DNA from: Deltaproteobacteria bacterium
GTDB taxonomy: Bacteria; Desulfobacterota; Desulfomonilia; UBA1062
DNA: 7,076 nucleotides
Assembly: GCA_003643935.1 (NCBI GenBank)
Contig: QMLJ01000052.1
Coordinates: 1-7,076 of the forward strand
Direction: 5' to 3'
Under the pieces are notes generated by a model. That model was not told the DNA's origin and searched no databases. It worked only from the letters and a program-made list of their open reading frames with translations. Below are positions 1 through 5,961 of this stretch, one piece after another. Both the position numbers and the translations under genes were made by a program. The first letter of the stretch is position 1; the number at the start of each line of letters is the position of its first letter.

Positions 1-749
1 CTGAGCTGTATCTCTCCCCATCTTCCACGTACCACCGGACTCCTCAATGCCCTCACCAGCTTTGATGTTTCTTCCTTGAGCTGGTTCTGTGTACTGGAAA
101 GTGCCTTTATCTGCTCGGTAAGCCCTGAGTAAGCACTTATCCTGGCCTTCTCAAGCTCATGCAATACATTATCCACCTTTGTAAGAGACTCCTGCACAGG
201 CTTAACCAGATCCCCTATGGCCTTTTGTCTTGATTCCAGATCACCCCTTGCACTCTCATGGAATTTTTCAAGTGTTGCCTTTGCCAGCTCTAAGAAAGAC
301 TGGTTATTATCCCTCAATGCCTCGGCAGATATCGCCTTGAATGCATCAGAGAGCTTCTTCTGCGCCTCTGTAAGGAGTTCAAGTTTCTCCTGGGCTGACT
401 TTCTCTCTTCCTCCATCCTGGCATTAAGCTCTGAGAGTTCCTTTTTCAGGTTTGTGTTTTCTTCCTGCAGCATGACCAGCCTTTCTTCGAGACCCGGCAC
501 CCGCTCACTCACCACCTCTGCAGCAGCCCGTCTCTCTGTCTCTTGCTTGAGCATATCACTGAGCTTGGCTGCATCCCTACTAAGAGAATCCAGGCTCTGC
601 CTAAGTTCCTGTATCTGCAAATCCTTTAGATTGAGCCTCTCTGAAAAGGTGATTGAGTTTGATTTAAGCCTTAACCTCATTACAAGCCAAGAGGCAACAA
701 AACCAAGGATCAGGCCTGTTATAAAGATGGTTGTAAGATATAATCCCAC
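1..749 (-). CDS. rmuC: RmuC family protein, N-terminal part (truncated by window edge)
   Basis: Reading the minus strand gives an uninterrupted frame of 249 codons that leaves the window at position 1, so the C-terminal part is missing. A hydrophobic segment at residues 2-24 is a single N-terminal membrane anchor. It is followed by a long Glu/Lys/Arg/Leu-rich coiled coil (about 37-130), then the start of the RmuC domain, ending at the edge in the typical RGRWGEIQL (241-249). RmuC proteins limit recombination at inverted repeats in E. coli and have a nuclease-like core, which lies mostly outside this window. I chose GTG at 749 because GGGGA lies 9 nt upstream and the membrane segment begins there. 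An in-frame ATG at 780-782 would add 11 residues but has no ribosome site and sits 2 nt from a TATAAT. The gene is divergent from the SDR gene. Family assignment is firm; the start is uncertain. Confidence 0.88.
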   Translation of the reverse strand, partial: MGLYLTTIFITGLILGFVASWLVMRLRLKSNSITFSERLNLKDLQIQELRQSLDSLSRDAAKLSDMLKQETERRAAAEVVSERVPGLEERLVMLQEENTNLKKELSELNARMEEERKSAQEKLELLTEAQKKLSDAFKAISAEALRDNNQSFLELAKATLEKFHESARGDLESRQKAIGDLVKPVQESLTKVDNVLHELEKARISAYSGLTEQIKALSSTQNQLKEETSKLVRALRSPVVRGRWGEIQL

Positions 750-784
750 TATTATACTTCCCCGGTAACCATATAGGAGCATAG

Positions 785-790
785 ATTATA
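785..790 (-). promoter_or_regulatory. Candidate -10 box for rmuC
   Basis: On the minus strand there is a perfect TATAAT about 36 nt upstream of the GTG start. A TTGACG lies only 10 nt further upstream, too close for a normal sigma-70 spacer, and no good -35 hexamer is seen at 16-18 nt. If this box is used, transcription would begin near or inside the ATG at 780-782, which favours the GTG start at 749. Confidence 0.3.
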
Positions 791-917
791 AAGCATGGGG
801 CGTCAAGCAAGGATCTTGAAAGGGACAAGGCATCCTTGATTAACCCGAGGACCAGTCCTAAGCATAAAGGCATGGCATGAGGCAAGAGAATACCAGATTA
901 TACATGTATTCCAAGGC

Positions 918-945
918 TTGACATAACAGATGCACGGGTTATTAA
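918..945 (+). promoter_or_regulatory. Candidate sigma-70 promoter for the SDR/LarA-like operon
   Basis: A perfect TTGACA (918-923) is followed after 16 nt by TATTAA (940-945), which matches the -10 consensus at four of six bases. Transcription would start near 952, giving a leader of about 43 nt before the ATG at 995, with a GGAGG ribosome site at 983-987. It is the best plus-strand promoter match in the divergent region 750-994. No operator or riboswitch is recognised there. Confidence 0.5.
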
Positions 946-994
946 AGAAACTGTTATTATGATTATCAAATAAAATGAAGGTGGAGGATGCTCA

Positions 995-1813
995 ATGGAA
1001 AAGGTTAACTTCTACGGCAAAAAGGTCCTTATAACAGGTGCATCAACAGGCATAGGCAAGGCCTTATCCCATGAGTTTGCAAAGAAGGGTGCACACCTGG
1101 CCCTAGGGTGCATTCCAGAGGAAGAAAAATTGCTCAGCGAGTGGGCAAAGGAACTTGAATCCAGATATAGCATAAAGACATGGGTCTTCCCAATTGACCT
1201 TACTGAAGAAGATGGTCCTGAAAGGCTATTCCAGGAAGTAACAGAAAAGGTGGGCGATATATACGCCCTTGTCAATAATGCCGGCACAGTGGCATATGGA
1301 AAGTTCTGGGAGATTCCCTTGGGACCTCAGGCCAAGACCATACAATTAAACTTTATCGTGCCTACAAAGCTCATGCACCTGTTCCTGCCGGGAATGGTAA
1401 AGCGTGGAGATGGCGTAATATACAACACGTCTAGTGTCTCTGCACTTCAACCGACCCCGTTCCACACAGTGTACGGTGCTACAAAGGCAGCCGTGCAGAG
1501 CCTGTCCCAGGGCGTTAGGACAGAGCTAAGGGGTACAGGTGTTACCATATGCACCTTGAATCCACCGTATACAAACACCAGGTTACTCAAGATACAGGGC
1601 TTCCCTGAGAAGCTGAGGTGGTATTCTATAAGCGGATTAAAGACACCTGAATGGATAGCGCAAAAGGCCATCAAGGCATTTGAAAAAAAGAGATTCATGT
1701 ACGTCCCTGGCCTATGGGCAAAGTTCCTGCACATCTTTCTCATAAGGTTCTCTCCGAGGAAACTCGTAGACCTCGTGGCCTACTATGGACTACAGGGCAA
1801 GGATAAGAAATAA
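995..1813 (+). CDS. Short-chain dehydrogenase/reductase (SDR) family oxidoreductase
   Basis: A 272-residue classical SDR, expected to carry out NAD(P)(H)-dependent alcohol/ketone interconversion. The visible motifs are complete: the dinucleotide-binding TGASTGIG at residues 14-21, Asp68 after a beta strand, NNAG at 94-97, and the catalytic tetrad Asn119, Ser147, Tyr160 and Lys164 (YGATK). No Arg or Lys is obvious after the second beta strand (LALGCIPEEE), so cofactor preference cannot be called. After the core, residues 240-265 form a hydrophobic and basic tail (WAKFLHIFLIRFSPRK), which may give membrane or lipid association; this is inference. The ATG at 995 has GGAGG 7 nt upstream. The LarA-like gene follows after 62 bp on the same strand, so the two are probably co-transcribed and may share a substrate. 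The substrate itself cannot be deduced. Confidence 0.9.
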   Translation: MEKVNFYGKKVLITGASTGIGKALSHEFAKKGAHLALGCIPEEEKLLSEWAKELESRYSIKTWVFPIDLTEEDGPERLFQEVTEKVGDIYALVNNAGTVAYGKFWEIPLGPQAKTIQLNFIVPTKLMHLFLPGMVKRGDGVIYNTSSVSALQPTPFHTVYGATKAAVQSLSQGVRTELRGTGVTICTLNPPYTNTRLLKIQGFPEKLRWYSISGLKTPEWIAQKAIKAFEKKRFMYVPGLWAKFLHIFLIRFSPRKLVDLVAYYGLQGKDKK

Positions 1814-1842
1814 TATCACTATTCGATCAAGGTAAATTAGCC

Positions 1843-1875
1843 AACTCCATCATATTAATGAAAAGGAGTTAATAT
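1843..1875 (+). promoter_or_regulatory. Two alternative hairpins around the LarA-like ribosome binding site
   Basis: The ribosome site AAGGAG (1863-1868) lies 7 nt before the ATG at 1876. Two perfect inverted repeats compete for it. AACTCC (1843-1848) pairs with GGAGTT (1865-1870) and would hide the site. ATATTAA (1852-1858) pairs with TTAATAT (1869-1875) and would leave the site in a 10-nt loop. They share bases 1869-1870 and cannot form together fully. Both stems are short, so a regulatory role is only a suggestion. Confidence 0.3.
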
Positions 1876-3432
1876 ATGACCCATTTTAAGGAAGAGCTTA
1901 TATTTTACGGTGATGATATAAAGATAGAACGATTTTACGATGACACCATCATGCTTTATGCACCATATACACGCCCTGCTGTACCTGATCCCAATGCCAC
2001 AATAAGGCATGCTCTTGACCATCCAATTGGTGCTGAACCACTGGAAAAACAGCTCAATTCATCAAGCCGGGTGCTTATTGCATTCGATGACCCATGTCTA
2101 CCCATACCGCTCATGCTGAAAGACCCAAGGTCTTTAATCATAGAAGAGGTGTTAAGGAGATTGCATGGCATAGGTGTGAAAAAGGAAAACATTAGGCTAG
2201 TATGTGCCAATGGCTTGCACAGAAAGTGGACATTAAAAGAGCTATCCGTAATCCTCGGTAAAAATATTATAAAGGACATGGCACCGCAGATCTCCTGTCA
2301 CGACGCCACAAGGGACGACGAGCTGATACACCTCGGGGACACGGGATCGGGCATGGAGATTGAGATAAACCGTGCAGTGGATCAGGCTGACATAACCATA
2401 TACGTTAACCTCAATTTCACATCCATGAACGGTGGATGGAAGAGCATCATGGTTGGGCTTGGATCATGGCGTAGCATAAGACACCATCACAACCCTGACT
2501 TCTGGAACGGCAAGGACTCTGTCATGGATCCCGAACATCACCAGATGCACAGGGTGCTCAAAGAGATGGGCGCTGTGGTCAAGGAGAAGTACAATATCTT
2601 TCAGATAGAAAGTGTGGTTAATAATCGCACATGGCCCTGGCCATTGGACAGCCTTTTAAGCTATATAAACTCGGGTAGGCGCTCTTCACCACCAGGCCCG
2701 ATAACAAGAACCATGTTCAACATGGCATCTATATCACCGACATATATAAAGAGGATCGTAAGGAACAGCCTGAGGGCAAACTATGGCCTCCTTGCGGTAA
2801 ACGCAGGGGATATAGACCTGATTCATCCCGAGACATTAAAGATAGTGGACGATCAGCAGAACATAAAGCTGGAAGAACCTGTTGACGTGGCAATACTAGG
2901 CGTACCTAACCTGAGCCCTTATAGTGCATTCTCAATACTCAACCCTATACTTTTGCGCTCTCTGATACTCGGATACCTTGGAGGTCTTTACAGGAACAAA
3001 CCATTTGTAAAGAAGGGTGGCCTAATAGTAGCATATAACCCTGGCATAGAGAAGTTTAACCTGATGCACCACCCCTCTTACAAGGATTTCTGGGATAAAG
3101 ACCTGAAGGACCATATGGATCCGGAGAAGTGCTGGAATGATCTGGCAGAGGTATATGCAACCAACCCGGAGTATGTGCGTAAGTACAGGAATGAATATGC
3201 ATACCACGGTACACATGGCCTTATAAACTGGATCTGGAGCGGTATGGCCTTAAGACAACTAAAAGGAGTGATCCTGGCAGGGGCAAAGGAACCAGAGACT
3301 GCGAGGAAAATGGGTTTTATACCTTCATCCAGCTTTGCAACAGCACTCAGCCTTGCAAAAGACATGGCGGGAAAGCATGCACGCATGGCCTACCTTGCGA
3401 TACCCCCTCTCTTTGCCATTGACATAGAATAA
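1876..3432 (+). CDS. LarA-like (DUF2088, lactate-racemase domain) protein with altered substrate pocket
   Basis: A 518-residue protein, longer than the roughly 420 residues usual for LarA, whose nickel-pincer cofactor racemises 2-hydroxy acids by hydride transfer. The N-terminal LarA pattern is clear: PDPNATIRHALDHPIG (37-52), FDDPCLPIP (70-78, matching the SDITRPTP loop), NGLHR (112-116) and GGWK (186-189). Lys189 and His205 keep the 16-residue spacing of LarA Lys184 (cofactor attachment) and His200 (nickel ligand), and His115 matches His108. Aligned by eye with my memory of L. plantarum LarA, Arg75 becomes Leu75, His174 becomes Leu179, and Gln295/Lys298 become Ser350/Ser353. Lactate is therefore an unlikely substrate. 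The cofactor maturation genes larB, larC and larE are not in the window. The start is supported by AAGGAG 7 nt upstream. The gene is probably in an operon with the SDR. The family call is strong; function is unknown, possibly epimerisation of another hydroxy acid. Confidence 0.82.
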   Translation: MTHFKEELIFYGDDIKIERFYDDTIMLYAPYTRPAVPDPNATIRHALDHPIGAEPLEKQLNSSSRVLIAFDDPCLPIPLMLKDPRSLIIEEVLRRLHGIGVKKENIRLVCANGLHRKWTLKELSVILGKNIIKDMAPQISCHDATRDDELIHLGDTGSGMEIEINRAVDQADITIYVNLNFTSMNGGWKSIMVGLGSWRSIRHHHNPDFWNGKDSVMDPEHHQMHRVLKEMGAVVKEKYNIFQIESVVNNRTWPWPLDSLLSYINSGRRSSPPGPITRTMFNMASISPTYIKRIVRNSLRANYGLLAVNAGDIDLIHPETLKIVDDQQNIKLEEPVDVAILGVPNLSPYSAFSILNPILLRSLILGYLGGLYRNKPFVKKGGLIVAYNPGIEKFNLMHHPSYKDFWDKDLKDHMDPEKCWNDLAEVYATNPEYVRKYRNEYAYHGTHGLINWIWSGMALRQLKGVILAGAKEPETARKMGFIPSSSFATALSLAKDMAGKHARMAYLAIPPLFAIDIE

Positions 3433-3467
3433 GCAAGAAAAATACTCAACTGCTTCTATACGCCTTA

Positions 3468-3487
3468 CATACAAATGATATTGTATG
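3468..3487 (+). repeat. Short inverted repeat after the LarA-like gene
   Basis: CATACAA (3468-3474) and TTGTATG (3481-3487) form a perfect 7-bp stem with a 6-nt loop, about 36 nt after the stop codon. It is AT-rich and no T-run follows, so it is at best a weak terminator. The rest of the 241-bp convergent gap (3433-3673) shows no gene. Confidence 0.35.
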
Positions 3488-3620
3488 GATTTGAATACAT
3501 GCCTATCCCATTGATAAAATCTGTGCTTGTGAATTACTCTGACCTATCTTTGGGAAAATAAACATCTTATAAACAAGTATAACCTGTTCAATAGTTCAGA
3601 GTTCTCTATGCGTCTATGAA

Positions 3621-3645
3621 TGAAAATAAAAATAGGTTTTCTATT
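3621..3645 (-). terminator. Weak candidate terminator of the thioredoxin gene
   Basis: On the minus strand AATAG (3645-3641) and CTATT (3635-3631) form a 5-bp stem with a 5-nt loop, followed at once by TTTATTTT. It lies about 30 nt past the stop codon. A second small hairpin, ACTGAG/CTCAGT (3661-3678), overlaps the stop codon itself. The stems are short and AT-rich, so efficiency is doubtful. Confidence 0.3.
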
Positions 3646-3673
3646 CCTATCTTCAAGTACACTGAGTATTTTC

Positions 3674-4135
3674 TCAGTTACTGTGAAATGCCCCGTGGTA
3701 ATCTATACGGCTTTTTATCTCTTCGTAAGGCATGGCACCAATAAGGGTATCCACGAGCTTTCCGTTTCTGAATATGAGTAGGCTCGGTATACTCCTTATA
3801 CCGTAGCTAGATGCAGTGACAGGGTTTTCATCAACATTAAGCTTTGCAACCTTGAGAGCTCCCGCATATTCCGAGGCAAGCCTTTCCAGTGCAGGAGCCA
3901 CCATCCTGCAAGGCGCACACCAAGGGGCCCAAAAATCCACAATTACAAGTCCAGGATAGTCTAGAACCTCTTGCTTGAAGCTTGAATCCGCAACCACCAC
4001 AGGCCTGTCGTGAAATGACATAATATTGAGTGGCATGTGGCATGCACCGCATCTTGGAGCATCATTTAGCCTTGCCTTTGGTATCCTGTTCTTTGCACCA
4101 CAGTTAGTACATTGAACTATTATGTTCTCATCCAT
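3674..4135 (-). CDS. trxC: Thioredoxin 2 (TrxC-type, zinc-ribbon thioredoxin)
   Basis: A 153-residue cytoplasmic thiol-disulfide reductase of the TrxC type. The N-terminus carries two CxxC pairs (Cys9/Cys12 and Cys29/Cys32), which bind zinc in this family. The thioredoxin fold follows, with active site WCAPC at residues 72-76, the buried Asp67 in VDFWA, the family stretch NVDENPVTASSYGIRSIP and the cis-proline Pro117. No signal peptide or membrane segment is seen. Length is near the usual 140-150. The ATG at 4135 is preceded by AAGGAG with about 10 nt spacing. The gene converges on the LarA-like gene and lies downstream of a flavoprotein gene, separated by 201 bp that contain a strong hairpin, so it is probably transcribed on its own. 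No thioredoxin reductase is in the window. The symbol rests on domain architecture. Confidence 0.93.
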   Translation of the reverse strand: MDENIIVQCTNCGAKNRIPKARLNDAPRCGACHMPLNIMSFHDRPVVVADSSFKQEVLDYPGLVIVDFWAPWCAPCRMVAPALERLASEYAGALKVAKLNVDENPVTASSYGIRSIPSLLIFRNGKLVDTLIGAMPYEEIKSRIDYHGAFHSN

Positions 4136-4248
4136 GCCGTGCTTTCTCCTTTTTTAGTCTCAACCAGCCATGTATTTTTTATTGAAATTTATATAGGAGG
4201 TTTAATAGATAATTTCCAGTTCCTTTATTAACCTTGTCCTAATACATA

Positions 4249-4290
4249 AAGCGGTGACGGGATAATCCGCTTATCCTTTCGTCACCGCTT
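4249..4290 (-). terminator. Strong bipartite hairpin, probable terminator of the flavoprotein gene
   Basis: AAGCGGTGACG (4249-4259) and CGTCACCGCTT (4280-4290) form a perfect 11-bp stem. Directly inside, GGATAA (4260-4265) and TTATCC (4271-4276) form another 6 bp with a 5-nt loop, leaving a 3-nt bulge (4277-4279) on one side. It lies 47 bp past the flavoprotein stop and 113 bp before the thioredoxin start. On the minus strand only a weak T-rich stretch (TATGTATT) follows, so it may be a non-classical terminator or a 3'-end stabilising structure. It could also be a copy of a dispersed palindromic repeat. Confidence 0.5.
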
Positions 4291-4336
4291 GTAATGACAA
4301 AGACAGGCCTTTTCAGCGTTTCAATAGGTAACTCTC

Positions 4337-5692
4337 CTACAGCTTACCATCCCTGCATCTCATAAGCTCTTCTGCAGCCTTGATAATAGAATACGCAGTA
4401 GGCGGACCAGTGAGCAACGGGTGCGTGCCTATCTGCGAGGTGAGTATATTGTTTATAGTCATCTTTGCCTGGATAATCAGTCCAATAATGTTTGTTAACT
4501 CCCCGGCGCTTGGACCTGCTATTACCTCTCCGCCCAGTACAACACCCGACTCCCTTGCTGCTATCAGCTTGACTATCTGTTTATGTGTACCAGGTAGTGT
4601 GCCTGGATGCTTGTCAACACCCGTGAACGTACCTGTAAGCACATCAAAACCTTCTCTTTTTGCATTGGCCTCGTTTAAACCTGCTGAACCTAACCCGGTG
4701 TCACCGATGACAGTGGAAAAGATGGCAATGGTACCGTTGAATGTCTTCAGAGTCGAGAGCTTGTAGAGATTCATCCCTGCTATCTTTGCCTCTGTACATG
4801 CAATGGAAGCAAGCATCGCACCTGATACCCTTCTCGTGATGAAATCCCTTTTTTCTGCACAATCGCCCACAGCGAATACACCCGGATTCCTTGTCCTCAT
4901 GTATTCATCAACGCGTATGAATCCAAGACTATTCAGATCTAGTCCTGCTTCGGCTGCAATTGCCGTGTTAGGCGTATAACCCATGGAGAGTATTACGGCA
5001 TCAGCATCGAGCCTCTCACCATTTTGCAAGATAACAGCCTCTACTTTCTTGTCTCCAGAAAGTTCTTTTACCCCTTTACCCGTCTTAATATTAACCCCCC
5101 TAGAGCCAAGCACGTTCTCCGCCTCAATAGCAATTTCCTCGTCAAAGGCACGCCCTAGAATGTGAGGCAATATCTCGACTATGGTTACATCTTTATCCTT
5201 TTTATTTAGTTCGTCGGAGAGTTCCACACCGATGAAACCACCGCCTATCACTACTATATTCTTAAGCCCATCCAGTTTTGCTAACATGTTGTCTAGGTAT
5301 TCCTTGTCCTTTGGTATGGTGAATACATTTTCCAGCTCAGCCCCCTTGAGCCATTTGGGTATTACCGGCCTTGAACCTGTAGCAAAGATAAGCTTCTCAA
5401 AACTTATATCCCGACCTTCCTTTGTCTTGCAGACCTTCTTGTCAAGATCTACACTCATTACCTCATCCACCACAAACCTGACACCTGCATCTGTGAGTAC
5501 GTTATCCCCTACGACGTCCTTGTCGCTACTCTCAAGGGAACCAAAGATATAAGGAATGCCGCATGGGACTAAGGCCTTCTTCTCCTTGCGTATGAGGAGA
5601 ATATCCTTGTCCGGGTAATGGCACTTACCAGTTGTTGAAGCAACAATACCTGAAGCACTTCCACCGATCACCAGCACATCTGTCTTTTCCAT
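4337..5692 (-). CDS. FAD/NAD(P)-dependent oxidoreductase, CoA-disulfide reductase/NADH oxidase-like
   Basis: A 451-residue member of the pyridine nucleotide-disulfide oxidoreductase superfamily. Order of parts: N-terminal FAD-binding GGSASG (10-15, a variant of GxGxxG), a single conserved cysteine in VPCGIPY (Cys44), ATGSRP (105-109 region), a central NAD(P)-binding VIGGGFIGVE (148-157), AVGDCAE (274-280) for FAD, and a C-terminal dimerisation domain (about 315-451) ending near GTHPLLTGPP. The lone Cys44 matches the redox cysteine of CoA-disulfide reductase, NADH oxidase and NADH peroxidase, rather than the CxxxxC pair of lipoamide dehydrogenase. Possible reactions are NAD(P)H-dependent reduction of CoA disulfide, persulfide, peroxide or oxygen; the sequence does not choose. 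The ATG at 5692 is preceded by AGGAGGG with 5 nt spacing and starts exactly at the FAD fold. The frame stays open 77 codons further upstream, but that part resembles nothing. It is downstream of the GltD-like gene. Confidence 0.88.
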   Translation of the reverse strand: MEKTDVLVIGGSASGIVASTTGKCHYPDKDILLIRKEKKALVPCGIPYIFGSLESSDKDVVGDNVLTDAGVRFVVDEVMSVDLDKKVCKTKEGRDISFEKLIFATGSRPVIPKWLKGAELENVFTIPKDKEYLDNMLAKLDGLKNIVVIGGGFIGVELSDELNKKDKDVTIVEILPHILGRAFDEEIAIEAENVLGSRGVNIKTGKGVKELSGDKKVEAVILQNGERLDADAVILSMGYTPNTAIAAEAGLDLNSLGFIRVDEYMRTRNPGVFAVGDCAEKRDFITRRVSGAMLASIACTEAKIAGMNLYKLSTLKTFNGTIAIFSTVIGDTGLGSAGLNEANAKREGFDVLTGTFTGVDKHPGTLPGTHKQIVKLIAARESGVVLGGEVIAGPSAGELTNIIGLIIQAKMTINNILTSQIGTHPLLTGPPTAYSIIKAAEELMRCRDGKL

Positions 5693-5697
5693 ATCTA

Positions 5698-5705
5698 CCC
5701 TCCTT
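5698..5705 (-). promoter_or_regulatory. Ribosome binding site that fixes the flavoprotein start
   Basis: AAGGAGGG on the minus strand stands 5 nt before ATG 5692-5690. It is one of the strongest ribosome sites in the window and argues against translation from the TTG at 5923, which would add 77 residues of no recognised fold. Confidence 0.75.
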
Positions 5706-5788
5706 GTAGGGTTTTCTTTACTAGGCAGGAATAACGCCATACCAAACCTTATTAAATGGTCTGCACAAAGGCTCCTTCCTACAAACAT

Positions 5789-5818
5789 CTTATAAACCCT
5801 AGGACATAGATGCGTCAA
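5789..5818 (-). promoter_or_regulatory. Candidate internal promoter for the flavoprotein gene
   Basis: On the minus strand TTGACG (5818-5813) and TATAAG (5794-5789) are separated by 18 nt, each matching five of six consensus bases. Transcription would start near 5782, giving a leader of about 90 nt. The gene could thus be expressed apart from the GltD-like gene upstream, whose stop codon lies 269 bp before the flavoprotein start. Confidence 0.45.
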
Positions 5819-5961
5819 GCCTTTAACAGTTAAGGTCTCAGCTACGTGGTCAAGGAAATCATGATATTCGTTTTTTCGTATAGCTAGGATGGCTAGGAAA
5901 GAACTTGGCCTCTCCTCAACCAAGTATCACTATAATGCAAGGCAGCATAGGAGGAAAAACC

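Noticed and set aside
217..768. Plus-strand open frame of 183 codons, very rich in Ser and Leu
   Set aside because: It is the antisense reading of the Glu/Lys-rich coiled coil of RmuC on the minus strand, which has a recognisable family signature.
664..885. Minus-strand open frame of 73 codons
   Set aside because: It overlaps the rmuC start in another frame, has no ribosome site and resembles no family.
3586..3604. GTTCA repeated at 3586 and 3594, with GTTC again at 3601
   Set aside because: Units are too short and irregularly spaced to be called a repeat array or operator.
4193..4202. Plus-strand ATAGGAGGTT resembling a ribosome site
   Set aside because: No start codon with an open frame follows on the plus strand.
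4380..5552. Several plus-strand open frames of 60-128 codons
   Set aside because: All are antisense to the FAD/NAD oxidoreductase gene and show the composition of shadow frames.
4337..5692. Possible thioredoxin reductase partner for the neighbouring thioredoxin
   Set aside because: The protein has a single Cys44 near the N-terminus and a C-terminal dimerisation domain, and no CxxC in the NAD domain as thioredoxin reductase would have.
5883..5898. GCTAGGA occurring twice, 9 bp apart
   Set aside because: Two copies of 7 bp in an AT-rich gap are likely chance; no symmetry or neighbouring motif supports a binding site.
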